64,000 bases of DNA from Alcanivorax sp. S71-1-4 (lineage in GTDB: Bacteria > Pseudomonadota > Gammaproteobacteria > Pseudomonadales > Alcanivoracaceae), in assembly GCF_009846755.1 (NCBI RefSeq), contig NZ_AQOR01000005.1, forward strand, positions 62,001-126,000, read 5' to 3'. Within the stretch, counting starts at the first letter, position 1; each line of letters begins with the position of its first letter. The notes beneath the pieces were generated by a model. That model searched no databases and had not been told where the DNA came from. It saw nothing but the letters and a program-made list of their open reading frames with translations. Below are positions 1-9,800 of this stretch, in pieces. The position numbers and the translations under genes were made by a program.

Positions 1-279
1 TTCCTGGAAGCCGGCACGAAAGATCGCCTGCTGCCCGGAATCCGGATCGGGGTCTTTCTTGACCTGCTGATACAGCGAAGACAAGTCCTCACCAGACCAG
101 AAACGGTCTTCAAACGCAGCACCGGCACGCCGGGCACGACCAATGACGCGAATGCGCGTGACGATCATTACCCAGGACATTACCGACAGCCCCACCAGCA
201 GCAGCATGACCAGCTGCACCAACGTCGTGGCACCGCTGATCAAACTCCATATGGACATGGCATCCGAGTCCACTTGCAT
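1..279 (-). CDS. tolQ: TolQ, N-terminal part (gene runs off the left edge)
   Basis: Only the first 93 codons are inside the window. They show one hydrophobic segment (about residues 13-41) followed by AAFEDRFWSG (residues 54-63), which is characteristic of TolQ, the MotA/ExbB-like inner-membrane subunit that couples proton flow to the Tol-Pal envelope system. It lies 111 bp downstream of ybgC on the same strand, the classical ybgC-tolQRAB-pal order, so tolR, tolA, tolB and pal are expected just outside the window. The ATG at 279 is used; a second in-frame ATG would remove seven residues. Confidence 0.93.
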   Translation of the reverse strand, partial: MQVDSDAMSIWSLISGATTLVQLVMLLLVGLSVMSWVMIVTRIRVIGRARRAGAAFEDRFWSGEDLSSLYQQVKKDPDPDSGQQAIFRAGFQE

Positions 280-390
280 CTACCCCGTCTCCTTTGTGCT
301 CGCCGTACGCTGACGACATGTTCTGTTAGCCGCTGGATCAACGTTATCCGCAGGCTTCTTGTCAGGACCGTCCTGCCAGGCCCTGCACGG

Positions 391-813
391 TCATGAGGCC
401 GCCTGCATGGCACTGCGCAGCGCCGAGGGCAAGGCACGCGGCGCGAGATCCGATGCCCGGACGCAGGCCACCTTGACCCGGCCCTCACACAGCAGTTCCC
501 CGCCTCGCCGGACCTGCTGCACAAAATCAAGCCCTGCCCGGCCAATACGCGCCAGTGCAGCCGTGACGTGCAGCGCGTCATCAATACGCGCCGGCTTGAG
601 ATACCGCACCTCGCAGGAGTGCACCACGAACTGGAAATCCTCTTCTGCCAGCGCATAGTGCTGGTAGCCGAAGCTGCGCAGGTATTCAGTGCGCGCCCGC
701 TCCATGAACTTCAGATAGTTCACGTAGTACACAATGCCGCCGGCATCGGTATCTTCGATGTAGACCCGCACGGGCAGGCTAAATTCCGACGGTGCGCCCA
801 TGGTAGCCGTCAT
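391..813 (-). CDS. ybgC: Tol-Pal-associated acyl-CoA thioesterase YbgC
   Basis: A 140-residue single hot-dog-domain protein of the 4-hydroxybenzoyl-CoA thioesterase type. [13 protein letters not shown] (residues 21-33) is the family motif and contains the catalytic aspartate. In this family the enzyme hydrolyses short-chain acyl-CoA thioesters and is physically and genetically linked to Tol-Pal. It sits 15 bp downstream of ruvB and upstream of tolQ, as in many gammaproteobacteria. The start at 813 has no strong ribosome binding site; an ATG four codons later (801) is equally possible. Confidence 0.93.
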   Translation of the reverse strand: MTATMGAPSEFSLPVRVYIEDTDAGGIVYYVNYLKFMERARTEYLRSFGYQHYALAEEDFQFVVHSCEVRYLKPARIDDALHVTAALARIGRAGLDFVQQVRRGGELLCEGRVKVACVRASDLAPRALPSALRSAMQAAS

Positions 814-828
814 CGTTGGAAAACTGTG

Positions 829-1869
829 TTAAACATCGAACAAGTCTCCGGGATTCCCGACGGACGACGACGGCGGTCGCAAACCGAAATGACGCCAGGC
901 ATGGTTGGTTACCTGTCTGCCGCGCGGCGTGCGATGAATGAACCCCTGCTGGATCAGATAAGGCTCCACCACTTCCTCCAGCGTGCCGGCGTCTTCGTTC
1001 AGCGCGGCCGCCAGGCTTTCCAGCCCCACCGGACCACCATCGAATTTTTCCATCATGGTGGTGAGCAGTCGCCGGTCGGTGCCATCCAGGCCCAGCGCAT
1101 CCACTTCCAGCATGTCCAGCGCCGCACGGGCAATGTCGCCGGTAATGCGCCCGTTACCGCGCACCTCCGCGTAATCACGCACGCGGCGCAGCAGCCGGTT
1201 GGCAATGCGGGGCGTGCCGCGGGAACGGCGCGCCACTTCTTCGGCGCCCTCGTCGTCGACGGGCAGGCTGAGAATGTCACAAGAGCGCAACACGATCCCG
1301 GCGAGGTCCGGCACTGAGTAGAATTCCAGCCGCTGTACAATGCCGAAGCGATCACGCAAGGGTGCCGTCAGCAGGCCGGCACGTGTGGTGGCGCCCACCA
1401 GCGTAAACGGCGGCAGGTCGATCTTGATCGAGCGAGCGGCAGGCCCTTCGCCGATCATGATATCGAGCTGGTAATCTTCCATCGCCGGATAGAGGATTTC
1501 CTCCACCACTGGCGACAGACGATGAATCTCATCGACAAACAGCACGTCGCCGGATTCAAGATTGGTGAGAATCGCCGCCAGGTCACCGGCCTTTTCCAGC
1601 ACCGGACCGGAAGTGCTTTTCAGCTCCGACCCCATCTCACGGGCAATAATATGGGCCAGTGTCGTCTTGCCCAGCCCGGGCGGGCCAAAGATCAGCGTGT
1701 GATCCAGAGCCTCGCCACGCATGCGCGCGGCGTCGATGAAAATTTCCATGCGCTGGCTGACTTTCGGCTGGCCACGATAATCCGCCAGGCTTGACGGACG
1801 GATGGCCCGTTCAAGCTGTTCCTCGACACCGCCGGTGGTGTTCGCCGAGATCAGTCGTTCACTGTCCAT
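829..1869 (-). CDS. ruvB: Holliday junction branch-migration ATPase RuvB
   Basis: 346 residues, the normal length for RuvB, the hexameric AAA+ motor that with RuvA moves Holliday junctions during recombinational repair. Walker A GPPGLGKT is at residues 62-69 and Walker B is in FVDEIHRL. The sensor/arginine-finger region [18 protein letters not shown] is present, and the C-terminal winged helix is intact. The gene follows ruvA with a 20-bp gap and precedes ybgC by 15 bp, so it is probably part of one transcript with ruvC and ruvA. Confidence 0.98.
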   Translation of the reverse strand: MDSERLISANTTGGVEEQLERAIRPSSLADYRGQPKVSQRMEIFIDAARMRGEALDHTLIFGPPGLGKTTLAHIIAREMGSELKSTSGPVLEKAGDLAAILTNLESGDVLFVDEIHRLSPVVEEILYPAMEDYQLDIMIGEGPAARSIKIDLPPFTLVGATTRAGLLTAPLRDRFGIVQRLEFYSVPDLAGIVLRSCDILSLPVDDEGAEEVARRSRGTPRIANRLLRRVRDYAEVRGNGRITGDIARAALDMLEVDALGLDGTDRRLLTTMMEKFDGGPVGLESLAAALNEDAGTLEEVVEPYLIQQGFIHRTPRGRQVTNHAWRHFGLRPPSSSVGNPGDLFDV

Positions 1870-1889
1870 GAGCCTGTCCCCGTGCTGCG

Positions 1890-2510
1890 TCAGCGCGCCA
1901 GCAGACGCAACGTCCGGCGGATCAGTTCAGCGCTGTCGAGCGCCGCCTGTTCCGCCTCATCCAGCCCGGCGGCCACTTTCGCCACCGCCTGCTCTGCATC
2001 CTTGCCCCGGTAACCGAGCGCTTCCAGCGCTGCCACGGCATCGGCATTCACCTGCGACGAGGCCGGCAGCGCGACGCGGCCCGGCACGGTCACTGGATTG
2101 CCTTCCAGTCGGTCGAGACGATCACGCATCTCGATCACCAGCCGCTCGGCCGTCTTTTTACCGATTCCCGGCACGCGTACCAGTGAGCTGGTGTCCTGCT
2201 CTTCGATACAGCGCACCAGACGCTCGGCCTCGATACCGGAGAGGATCGCCAGCGCCATTTTCGGGCCGACGCCGTTGACCTTGATCAGTGCACGGAACAG
2301 CTCACGCTCGAACCGGTCGACAAAACCGTACAGCAACTGCGCGTCTTCGCGCACCACCATGTGCGTGTGCAGGATAATCTGTTCGCCCGGTGCGGTCTGT
2401 TGGTAAAAGGCTGTCATCGGCGCTTCCACCTGATAACCCACCCCACCGGCCTCGACCAGCAACCACGGCGGGCGGGCTTCCAGCAAGGTGCCTCTGAGAC
2501 GTCCAATCAT
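1890..2510 (-). CDS. ruvA: Holliday junction DNA helicase subunit RuvA
   Basis: 206 residues starting MIGRLRGTL, the normal RuvA N-terminus; the open frame extends 46 codons further upstream but that part lies in ruvC in another frame. The protein has the N-terminal OB-fold, the central helix-hairpin-helix pair ([13 protein letters not shown] and [12 protein letters not shown]) and a C-terminal UBA-like domain with [14 protein letters not shown]. It binds the four-way junction and loads RuvB. The start ATG overlaps the ruvC stop codon in an ATGA arrangement, which indicates translational coupling. Confidence 0.97.
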   Translation of the reverse strand: MIGRLRGTLLEARPPWLLVEAGGVGYQVEAPMTAFYQQTAPGEQIILHTHMVVREDAQLLYGFVDRFERELFRALIKVNGVGPKMALAILSGIEAERLVRCIEEQDTSSLVRVPGIGKKTAERLVIEMRDRLDRLEGNPVTVPGRVALPASSQVNADAVAALEALGYRGKDAEQAVAKVAAGLDEAEQAALDSAELIRRTLRLLAR

Positions 2511-3025
2511 CGAATTCTTCTTCTGCGAATGGCGCTGGCCCCGGCCATACGGGCGAGGCTGACGCGCATGTGAGCGTGGCAGATGGCAATGCCGAGCGCA
2601 TCGGCAGCGTCCGCCTGCGGGGCTTTTTCCAGCCCCAGCAGGTAACACACCATCTGGGCGACCTGATGTTTTTCCGCACCGCCGGTGCCGACCAGCGCCT
2701 GCTTGACCTGGCGTGCGGAATATTCGAATACCGGCAGCCCCGTCTGTACTACGGCGGCAATCGCCGCGCCACGGGCCTGGCCGAGTTTGAGCGCGGAATC
2801 CGCGTTGCGGGCGAGGAACACTTTCTCGATCCCTACTTCCACAGGTGAATGGGCGCCCACTACCTCAGTAAGCTGGCCGAATATCTGTCCCAGCCGGGCC
2901 GCCATGTCATCGCCTTGCGTGGCGATGGTGCCACAGGCCACAAAGCGGCACTTCTGGCCCACCTGATCAATCAGGCCATAACCGGTGAACCGGGAACCGG
3001 GGTCAATGCCAAGGATGCGCGTCAT
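2507..3025 (-). CDS. ruvC: Crossover junction endodeoxyribonuclease RuvC
   Basis: 172-residue RNase H-fold resolvase that cuts Holliday junctions. The first acidic residue is Asp8 in [15 protein letters not shown]; later acidic residues lie in [20 protein letters not shown] and in [12 protein letters not shown] near the C-terminus. It is the first gene of the ruvC-ruvA-ruvB run and overlaps ruvA by 4 bp. A 192-bp gap separates it from yebC upstream; that gap contains a TATATA box near 3130 on the minus strand, so it may have its own promoter. Confidence 0.97.
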   Translation of the reverse strand: MTRILGIDPGSRFTGYGLIDQVGQKCRFVACGTIATQGDDMAARLGQIFGQLTEVVGAHSPVEVGIEKVFLARNADSALKLGQARGAAIAAVVQTGLPVFEYSARQVKQALVGTGGAEKHQVAQMVCYLLGLEKAPQADAADALGIAICHAHMRVSLARMAGASAIRRRRIR

Positions 3026-3217
3026 GCGGCATTGATACTCAACTTATGGACAGTATGCAAGGGCGTGGGTCTGATGATTGCCGGACGGCGACCACGGGCC
3101 CGGACGGGCCGATGGCGATTGGGTGGCTACTATATATAGAAGGCGGTGCAGCCAACAGAGGGAAGATTGTGTATTCGGTAAAATCCTTTGCGGACTGCCC
3201 CGCCACCGCCAGAGAGG

Positions 3218-3958
3218 TCAACCCGCGAAGTCATCCGGGAAGCGGACGTTGGTGTAGACGTTCTGCACGTCGTCGAGGTCTTCCAGGTGATCAATCATCT
3301 TCATCACCTTCTCGGCGGTGTCGCCATCCACTTCGGCGTCGGTGCCCGGGTGCATGGTCACTTCGGCACTGGCCGGTTCGAAGCCGGCTGCCTTGAGGCC
3401 ATCGACCACTTCACCGAAGGCGCGATCCGGGGTGGTGATCACCGTGAGGGAGCCGTCGTCATCCACCTGCACGTCTTCAGCGCCGGCTTCCAGTGCGGCT
3501 TCCATCAGCGCGTCTTCATCGGTGCCCGGCTCGAACAGGATCTCGCCGCGCTTGGTGAACAGGTAGGCCACTGAGCCGTTGGTACCCAGATTGCCGCCGT
3601 GTTTGGTAAAGGCATGGCGCACATCGGACACCGTGCGGTTGACGTTGTCGGTCATGGTTTCCACCAGCACCGCCACGCCCCCCGGGCCGTAACCTTCGTA
3701 GCTGATCTCGTCCATGCTGGCGCCGTCGTCACTGCCGACGCCGCGCTTGATGGCGCGGTCGATCGTGTCGCGGGTCATGTTGGCGGTCAGCGCCTTGTCG
3801 ACCACCGCGCGTAGACGCGGGTTATCGTTCGGTTCCGGGCCGCCCAGACGCGCGGCGACGGTAATTTCACGGATCAGTTTTGTGAAGATCTTGCCCCGCC
3901 TGGCATCCTGGGCTGCCTTGCGGTGCTTGATGTTCGCCCATTTACTGTGTCCGGCCAT
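3218..3958 (-). CDS. yebC: YebC/PmpR family translation or transcription regulator
   Basis: 246 residues beginning [19 protein letters not shown], the signature of the YebC/TACO1 family, and of typical length. The acidic insert [22 protein letters not shown] and the [21 protein letters not shown] segment are conserved family features. Family members have been described both as DNA-binding regulators (PmpR) and, more recently, as ribosome-associated factors that help translate difficult peptide motifs. Its place between aspS and ruvC is conserved in gammaproteobacteria. Which of the two roles applies here cannot be told from sequence. Confidence 0.95.
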   Translation of the reverse strand: MAGHSKWANIKHRKAAQDARRGKIFTKLIREITVAARLGGPEPNDNPRLRAVVDKALTANMTRDTIDRAIKRGVGSDDGASMDEISYEGYGPGGVAVLVETMTDNVNRTVSDVRHAFTKHGGNLGTNGSVAYLFTKRGEILFEPGTDEDALMEAALEAGAEDVQVDDDGSLTVITTPDRAFGEVVDGLKAAGFEPASAEVTMHPGTDAEVDGDTAEKVMKMIDHLEDLDDVQNVYTNVRFPDDFAG

Positions 3959-4003
3959 ACCAACCTCGTGCTGTGTCCTTTGCTGCTATCGTGCTGTGTA
4001 CGA

Positions 4004-4029
4004 AACGGCCCGCTGGGAAGCGGGCCGTT
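4004..4029 (-). terminator. Hairpin between aspS and yebC
   Basis: A perfect 10-bp stem (AACGGCCCGC pairing with GCGGGCCGTT) with a 6-nt loop lies just after the aspS stop codon. On the minus strand it is followed only by TTTCG, so it is a weak intrinsic terminator or an attenuating or mRNA-stabilising hairpin in an otherwise continuous gene run. Confidence 0.55.
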
Positions 4030-4047
4030 CAGGTGTTGCCTGTCGGG

Positions 4048-5811
4048 TTACTCGCCCTTGCGTACGGCGATACCCAGTTCGCGCAACTGGCGGGTGCTGA
4101 CTTCGGCGGGCGCCTGGGTCAGCGGGCAGGCTGCGGTCTGGGTTTTCGGGAAGGCAATCACATCACGGATCGACTCGCAGCCGGTCATCAGCATCACCAT
4201 CCGGTCCAGACCGAAGGCCAGGCCACCGTGCGGCGGCGCACCGAATTTGAGCGCGTCGAGCAGGAAGCCGAATTTCTCTTCCGCTTCTTCATCGCTGATG
4301 CCCAGCGCCTTGAATACCGCCCGCTGCATGGTCGGCTCGTGAATACGGATCGAGCCACCGCCCAGTTCAGTGCCGTTGAGCACCATGTCATAGGCACGCG
4401 ACAGTGCCGCGCCCGGATTGGCCACCAGTTCTTCCGGTGTGCACGACGGCTTGGTGAACGGGTGGTGCAGCGCCGCCCAGCTGCCGTCGTCGTCCTGTTC
4501 GAACATCGGGAAATCCACCACCCACAGCGGCGCCCAGTCGCCCTGCACCAGACCACGGTCGTGGCCGACGCGGATACGCAGCGCGCCCAACGACTCATTG
4601 ACGATCTTCGCCTTGTCGGCACCGAAGAAGATCAGGTCACCCGTGGCAGCGCCGGTGCGTGCCAGAATGCCCTGGATCGCCTCGTCGGTCAGGAATTTCA
4701 GAATCGGCGATTGCAGGCCCTCATTGCCGGCCGCGAGGTCGTTGACCTTGATGTAGGCCAGGCCCCTGGCACCGTAGATGCTGACGAATTTGGTGTAGTC
4801 GTCGATGTCCTTGCGGCTGATTTCGCAGCCGCCAGGAACACGCAGCGCCGCCACGCGGCCGGCCGGATCATTGGCCGGGCCGGAGAACACCTTGAAGTCC
4901 ACGTTCGCGAGCAGGTCACCGATGTCCACCAGTTCCAGCGGGATGCGCAGGTCCGGTTTGTCGGAACCGAAACGGCGCATGGCCTCGGAGAACGGCATGC
5001 GCGGGAATTCGGGCAACTGCACGTCGAGCAGCTCGGCGAAGACGTCGCGCACCATGCTCTCGGTGATCGACATGATGTCGTTTTCATCAACGAACGAGGC
5101 TTCCAGGTCGATCTGGGTGAATTCCGGCTGCCGGTCGGCACGCAGGTCTTCGTCGCGGAAGCATTTGGCGATCTGGTAGTAGCGGTCGAAGCCGGCCACC
5201 ATCAGCAACTGCTTGAACAGCTGCGGCGACTGCGGCAGCGCGAAGAAGCTGCCCGGATGGGTGCGGCTCGGCACCAGGTAATCGCGCGCGCCTTCCGGGG
5301 TGGCCTTGGTCAGGATCGGTGTTTCCACGTCCATGAAGCCCTGCGCTTCCAGCGCGCGGCGCACGGCAGCGGTCAGCCGCGAGCGGAAACGGAAGTTGGC
5401 CTGTACCTCAGGGCGACGCAGGTCCAGATAACGGTATTTCAGGCGCACTTCCTCGCCGGCGGCGGTGCGCTCGTCCAGCTCGAACGGCGGCGTCTCAGAG
5501 GTGTTCAGCAGCGTGAGCCCGGTGCCCAGGACTTCGATGTCGCCGGTCGCCATGCGGCTGTTGCGCACGGCTTCGTCGCGCAGCCGCACACGGCCTTGCA
5601 CCTGGACCACGTACTCGCTGCGCACCTTGTCGGCACGGGCGAAGGCGTCCTGTGTATCCGGATCGAACACCACCTGCACCAGGCCGGCACGGTCGCGCAG
5701 GTCCAGGAAGATGACGCCGCCGTGGTCACGGCGACGGTGTACCCATCCGCACAAGGTCACTTGCTCCCCGTCGTGGGCAGCCCTCAAATCACCACAGTAA
5801 TGGCTTCGCAT
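4048..5811 (-). CDS. aspS: Aspartate--tRNA ligase (class II)
   Basis: 587 residues from [17 protein letters not shown], the expected AspRS N-terminus; a GTG five codons upstream (5826) is less likely. The N-terminal OB-fold anticodon-binding domain ([20 protein letters not shown]) is followed by class II motifs, including [20 protein letters not shown] and, near the end, [19 protein letters not shown]. The bacterial GAD insertion domain lies between them. Resemblance to the Pseudomonas enzyme suggests it may be of the non-discriminating type that also charges tRNA-Asn, but gatCAB is not in the window. It is the first gene of the run leading to tolQ. Confidence 0.97.
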   Translation of the reverse strand: MRSHYCGDLRAAHDGEQVTLCGWVHRRRDHGGVIFLDLRDRAGLVQVVFDPDTQDAFARADKVRSEYVVQVQGRVRLRDEAVRNSRMATGDIEVLGTGLTLLNTSETPPFELDERTAAGEEVRLKYRYLDLRRPEVQANFRFRSRLTAAVRRALEAQGFMDVETPILTKATPEGARDYLVPSRTHPGSFFALPQSPQLFKQLLMVAGFDRYYQIAKCFRDEDLRADRQPEFTQIDLEASFVDENDIMSITESMVRDVFAELLDVQLPEFPRMPFSEAMRRFGSDKPDLRIPLELVDIGDLLANVDFKVFSGPANDPAGRVAALRVPGGCEISRKDIDDYTKFVSIYGARGLAYIKVNDLAAGNEGLQSPILKFLTDEAIQGILARTGAATGDLIFFGADKAKIVNESLGALRIRVGHDRGLVQGDWAPLWVVDFPMFEQDDDGSWAALHHPFTKPSCTPEELVANPGAALSRAYDMVLNGTELGGGSIRIHEPTMQRAVFKALGISDEEAEEKFGFLLDALKFGAPPHGGLAFGLDRMVMLMTGCESIRDVIAFPKTQTAACPLTQAPAEVSTRQLRELGIAVRKGE

Positions 5812-5878
5812 AACATCCGGTTCCACTGAATCGTTCGGGCCCGCGCCAGCATCTGGGGCCGGTCGCGGAAAGGCGGCT

Positions 5879-5907
5879 AGTATAGCGATTCACCCTGCCG
5901 GCAGCCA
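5879..5907 (-). promoter_or_regulatory. Candidate sigma-70 promoter for aspS
   Basis: On the minus strand TATACT (5884-5879) lies 17 bp after TGGCTG (5907-5902), about 70 bp upstream of the aspS start. The -10 is near consensus and the -35 is weak. Confidence 0.45.
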
Positions 5908-6000
5908 TGCTGGCGGCGGTACAGCAGCCCCTCAGGGCACAAAGCAGGGCTTTTTCGCCGGAAAAGTAGCAAAACACCTATAAAAATGGGGCTAAACGGC

Positions 6001-6029
6001 TTGCTGACGTTCACGCCATCGCATATAAC
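6001..6029 (+). promoter_or_regulatory. Candidate sigma-70 promoter for the HU-like gene
   Basis: TTGCTG (6001-6006), a 17-bp spacer, then TATAAC (6024-6029), about 140 bp upstream of the HU-like start codon at 6171. The 344-bp gap 5827-6170 between divergent aspS and this gene contains no supported reading frame, only the two candidate promoters and a long 5' leader. Confidence 0.55.
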
Positions 6030-6170
6030 AGGCCCAGAACACGCGGCAAACGGCCCAGTGGCAGCGGCTGCTGCGGTAAGGGCGCGGTAAAACGTGCCCC
6101 CAAGCGCCAACTGTTCGCACAGGAACCATACCAACTCTCTCGGATGAACCAGACAGGGGTACTCAATCCA

Positions 6171-6602
6171 ATGGCTGCAAAAAAGAAAGCTGCTGCTGCG
6201 AAAAAACCGGCTGCCAAGAAGGCACCTGCCAAGGCTGCTGCCAAGAAAGCTGCACCGAAGGCTGCACCGGCACCGCGTAAGCTCAAGGCTGTTTCCGAGC
6301 CGATGAGCAAGACCCAGATCACCGCGACCATCGCTGAAACCACCGGCCTGACCAAAAAGCAGGTCACCGCAGTATTTGAAGAGCTTTCCACCCTGGTCGA
6401 AGCCCACGTGGCCAAGAAAGGTGCCGGTCAGTTCACCCTGCCGGGTCTGCTGAAAATCACCACCGTGAAGAAGCCGGCCACCAAGGCGCGCAAGGGTATC
6501 AACCCCTTCACTGGCGAAGAGACCGTGTTCAAGGCCAAGCCGGCCTCCATCGTTGTCAAAGTACGCCCGCTGAAGAAACTGAAGGACATGGCTGCCAGCT
6601 AA
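6171..6602 (+). CDS. HU/IHF-family DNA-binding protein with Lys/Ala-rich histone-like tail
   Basis: 143 residues from the ATG at 6171, preceded by AGGGG 11 bp upstream; an ATG nine codons earlier (6144) lacks a ribosome binding site. Residues 1 to about 40 are almost only Lys, Ala and Pro in KKAPAKAAAKKA-like units, resembling eukaryotic histone H1 or AlgP tails. Residues 45-140 form an HU fold with the DNA-binding arm region KGINPFTGEETVFKAKPAS. A nucleoid-associated role is likely. The gene is monocistronic, with its own promoter and a strong terminator. The tail should bind DNA nonspecifically and may be length-variable between strains. Confidence 0.88.
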   Translation: MAAKKKAAAAKKPAAKKAPAKAAAKKAAPKAAPAPRKLKAVSEPMSKTQITATIAETTGLTKKQVTAVFEELSTLVEAHVAKKGAGQFTLPGLLKITTVKKPATKARKGINPFTGEETVFKAKPASIVVKVRPLKKLKDMAAS

Positions 6603-6624
6603 GCACCTGCTGCGCATCCGGAGA

Positions 6625-6650
6625 AAGGCGGCCAGTGGCCGCCTTTTTTT
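6625..6650 (+). terminator. Rho-independent terminator after the HU-like gene
   Basis: AAGGCGGCC and GGCCGCCTT pair around a 3-nt loop and run directly into a stretch of T residues ending at 6650. It starts about 20 bp after the stop codon. Confidence 0.92.
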
Positions 6651-6723
6651 CGTCCGGGCTTTTCTGGCCAGGACAACAACGACAGGGCGATGACTTTATA
6701 AGATGCCTTTATAAGGAGAAGCA

Positions 6724-7767
6724 TTATAAAGAGAGGCGTTCAGCAAACAGCCCCTGCCCGCCCTCGTGCATCCAGTCACCCAGTTGCACCTCACACCCCT
6801 GCTTCTTGAATTCACCTGCCACGGCCAGCAGGTAGGCGGTGTCTGCCTCGACCGGAAACAGCGACAGCACCTCGCGACCGAAGCGGGTCAATCGATAGAC
6901 CGGGAAGCGCAGATCATCCTGGCCTGCCCCCCGCTCAATAAAGATCGCACGGTGCTGGCACGGCAAAATGGCACGAAAACGATCACCGGTGGCCGACGTC
7001 AGCAGCCAGGTTTCCGGACGACCATACACGCCACGCAACAACCCCAGCTCTTCCAGTGTCTCGAACAGGGGCAAGTGCAGCGTGGCGGAAAAGTACCGCC
7101 CGGGCTGCCGGTAGATAAACCCGTCAAAGGCAAACCGTGCGCACAGGCTCACCATTTCCAGATCACGGCGTGAGACCAGCCGCAGGAATTCCAGGGTGCG
7201 CACCGAATAGGTGCCGGGCCGCAATACCTCACCGGCAAGCAGCCGCGCCCACAGCCGTTTCAGTTCAATGGAGACACAACCGGCTGCGGCATCCTGCCAG
7301 CGCACCAGCCAGTCCGGGTCCACCCCCGTCTGCTGCAGGCGCTCGCGTGGCAGTCGCCGCCCTTCTTCCTCGGCCAGCACAGCAATATGCCGCAGCGTCA
7401 ACGCCCGGCGCACCTCGCGCACCGACTCCGCCAGCCCAGCCTGGGACAACAATGCCGCCGCATCCAGCGGTGTCACGCTCCAGCCAGCGCCGCTCTGTTC
7501 AATCACCGGATTGAGCCGGACCGCGTTCAGCGCGGTGTCATCCACGGCTTCTGACAACCGGCCTGCGGCAGTCAGCTCAAGCCGGCCTTCCACCAGCGCC
7601 GTCAACTCACGTTGCACGCGCGCCACTTCGCGCAACTCCGCCGCGCGTACCTGACGATGGGGCTGCCCGCGCCGGCGGATCTCGTCAGGCGACACCAGGC
7701 CCGGCACCCCCTTGCTGAACAGGGTGTGCCAGAGTTTGTCGAGATAAGTGTCCAGTGCAGTATCCAT
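6724..7767 (-). CDS. DUF2806-type protein of unknown function
   Basis: 347 residues from the ATG at 7767, which has GCGGGG just upstream; the open frame continues another 71 codons without a better start. The central part (about residues 155-215) contains SIELKRLWARLLAGEVLRPG followed by SVRTLEFLRLVSRRDLEMVSLCARF. I recognise this as the DUF2806/TIGR03899 type of conserved domain, which has no assigned biochemical role. No signal peptide or membrane segment is seen, so the protein is probably cytoplasmic. It is divergent from the UbiB-like gene (178-bp gap) and convergent with the HU-like gene. Confidence 0.7.
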   Translation of the reverse strand: MDTALDTYLDKLWHTLFSKGVPGLVSPDEIRRRGQPHRQVRAAELREVARVQRELTALVEGRLELTAAGRLSEAVDDTALNAVRLNPVIEQSGAGWSVTPLDAAALLSQAGLAESVREVRRALTLRHIAVLAEEEGRRLPRERLQQTGVDPDWLVRWQDAAAGCVSIELKRLWARLLAGEVLRPGTYSVRTLEFLRLVSRRDLEMVSLCARFAFDGFIYRQPGRYFSATLHLPLFETLEELGLLRGVYGRPETWLLTSATGDRFRAILPCQHRAIFIERGAGQDDLRFPVYRLTRFGREVLSLFPVEADTAYLLAVAGEFKKQGCEVQLGDWMHEGGQGLFAERLSL

Positions 7768-7945
7768 GTGCCCCGCTGTTCCCCGTGTGTGCTGGCCGGG
7801 AGCGTAGCACTCGCTGCGCTCGCATGCTGCAGCCTGGGCCGCACTCCCGCGCAGGACCCGGCTCTGCCCGCGCCGCGGCGACCGGTCGCCATTTGGACTT
7901 GCCGCTGGCGTTATGTCATAAAGAGCGCCGGACCGGGAGCCCAGC

Positions 7946-9217
7946 ATGTCAGCCATGACCGCACCAACCACTGCGAGCACGCCACGCCTGCTATGGCATG
8001 CGCGCGCGCGCTATGGACGCGTGCTGATCACCGGCCGACGCATTCAGCAGGCCCTCTGGCAACACCGTGAGTTGCTGCGCCACCGCGAGGAACAGGCGCT
8101 GGACCCGCTGCACGGCGATGTCGCCCAGGCGCTGGCCGAACTGTGCCGGCGCAACGGGGGGGCCTGGATCAAGTTCGCCCAGTTCCTCAGTTGCCGGCCC
8201 GACCTGCTGCCGCCGGCCTATATTGATGCCTTCTCTGCACTGCGCGAGGATGCCCCGGCGGCCCACTTTGATGATGTGCAGCCGTGGCTGGAAGAACTGC
8301 TCGGCAAAGACTGGGCCGGTTCCTTCAGCGCCTTCAATATCATTCCCGTGGCGTCGGCCTCGATTGCCCAGGTGCACCGCGCCCGGCTGGTCGATGGCAC
8401 CGAGGTCGCGGTGAAACTGCAACTGCCGCGCGTGCAGGCGGAGTTCTCCCAGGATGCGGCGGCGCTGCGTGCGCTGGCCCGGGTGATTGCCCCGTTGTTG
8501 CGCGAACTGGACCTGCGTCAGGTCGTCAATCAATTGATCCTCACCACCGAACGCGAACTGGACTTCAGCGAGGAACTGCGTCACCTGCTGGCCTTCGCCG
8601 CGCTGCCGCATGCCGCCGGCATTCGTGTTCCAAAAGCCTACCCCGCCCTGAGCAGCGAACGCCTGCTGGTGACCGAGTGGATACCGGGACAAAGCCTGTC
8701 CCAGGTGCTGGAACAGGACCCGGCACGCGCCCTGCCGATGCTCGAGCGGCTGATGGACAGCACCCTGCGGCAGGTGCTGGAGTTCGGTTTTTTCCACGCC
8801 GACCCCCACCCCGGCAACTTCATCGTGACACCGGACAACGAGCTGGCGGTGCTCGACTTCGGCGCCGTAGAACACCTCACCCGCAGCGAGCGCCAGCATT
8901 ACACCGCGCTGCTGATGCGGTTGCTGGGCCTGCGTGATGACCCGTTGCTGCCGCTGTTCCAGGCGGCCGGCTTCCAGGGCCTGGATGAGGAGCGCCTGGC
9001 CCGGCTGTCGGCGGCCCTGATGCGTGCTCACCAGACCGACAGCACGCTGGTCGAGAACCTGCGCGCCCTGCTGGACGAATTCCGCCGCCTGCATCTGGTG
9101 ATCCCGGATTCCTTCGTCGCCATGGTGCGTGTGCTGGTGGTGATCGGCGGGCTGACCACCCGCCATCAGGTCCCGTTCCGCTGGCCCGTCGGCCTCACCC
9201 CTGCCTCTGGCGGTTGA
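7946..9217 (+). CDS. AarF/UbiB (ABC1) family atypical kinase-like protein
   Basis: 423 residues with the ABC1/UbiB fold, whose members support coenzyme Q biosynthesis and have ATPase or atypical kinase activity. The Ala-rich loop ASASIAQVH (residues 136-144), Lys157 in VAVKLQ, the catalytic loop HADPHPGN (284-291) and DFG (304-306) are all present. The family KxGQ motif reads KFAQ (76-79), so its glycine is replaced. There is no obvious C-terminal membrane segment, unlike canonical UbiB, so this is probably a paralogue and not the ubiB of the ubiE-ubiJ-ubiB operon. GGGAG precedes the ATG at 7946. Confidence 0.87.
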   Translation: MSAMTAPTTASTPRLLWHARARYGRVLITGRRIQQALWQHRELLRHREEQALDPLHGDVAQALAELCRRNGGAWIKFAQFLSCRPDLLPPAYIDAFSALREDAPAAHFDDVQPWLEELLGKDWAGSFSAFNIIPVASASIAQVHRARLVDGTEVAVKLQLPRVQAEFSQDAAALRALARVIAPLLRELDLRQVVNQLILTTERELDFSEELRHLLAFAALPHAAGIRVPKAYPALSSERLLVTEWIPGQSLSQVLEQDPARALPMLERLMDSTLRQVLEFGFFHADPHPGNFIVTPDNELAVLDFGAVEHLTRSERQHYTALLMRLLGLRDDPLLPLFQAAGFQGLDEERLARLSAALMRAHQTDSTLVENLRALLDEFRRLHLVIPDSFVAMVRVLVVIGGLTTRHQVPFRWPVGLTPASGG

Positions 9218-9267
9218 AAAAGGCGCCCTGACGCGGGGATAATCGCGCCCCCGAGCAGGAGACCCAG

Positions 9268-9561
9268 ATGAGCGAGCGCAAAGACAAGCAGAAAGTCATC
9301 GGCGAGCCGATGACCGACGACCAGATCCGGGTGTTTCTCGACAGCATGCCGGAATCCGGTGTGGATGCCGACTTCCATGCCCTGCAACGCGCCTACCGCA
9401 GCCTGCGCGAAGAGGACTTCGAGCGTTTTGTCCGTTTCTTCAGCGAGGCCGGCCGCAATGTTGCCGCCCGCGACCCGCAGGGCCACAGCCTGGCCGATAT
9501 CGTTGCCACGCACGCCCAGTCCGCCACCTACCTGGACATCCTCCAGCGCCACGGCGGCTGA
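9268..9561 (+). CDS. Small conserved protein, PA4642-like
   Basis: 97 residues, soluble and acidic, with VIGEPMTDDQIRVFLD near the N-terminus and AYRSLREEDFERFVRFF in the middle. I recall these features from a small family named after Pseudomonas aeruginosa PA4642; the match is from memory and the function is unknown. GAGCAGGAGA upstream of the ATG gives a good ribosome binding site. A GC-rich hairpin (9608-9627) without a T tract lies about 45 bp beyond the stop and may end the transcript begun at the UbiB-like gene. Confidence 0.72.
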   Translation: MSERKDKQKVIGEPMTDDQIRVFLDSMPESGVDADFHALQRAYRSLREEDFERFVRFFSEAGRNVAARDPQGHSLADIVATHAQSATYLDILQRHGG

Positions 9562-9800
9562 CCTGCTGCACCGTCCTCCGCGCCCTCCTCGCACCATCCG
9601 TCGCAAAGCGTGGCCGCATGGCCACGCGGCCCGTCGATAAGTCCCTGATTTCACCGCTTCCCGTTTGTCAGCGGTACGTTCGCGCCAGCAATGGCTGACG
9701 CGGCGGCCTGTTCAAATGCGGCAGTAATATGGCAATGTTCAGGCTTGAACTTGCGGTGTCATAACCAATAAGAACAATCCGGATAATAACGAGTGCCGAT

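Noticed and set aside
3973-5829. 618-codon open frame opposite aspS
   Set aside because: It is antisense to an unambiguous AspRS gene, rich in His/Arg/Gln as expected for a GC-rich antisense frame, and has no recognisable domain.
9608-9627. Perfect 8-bp GC-rich hairpin as an intrinsic terminator
   Set aside because: There is no T tract after the stem; it is mentioned only as a possible hairpin beyond the PA4642-like gene.
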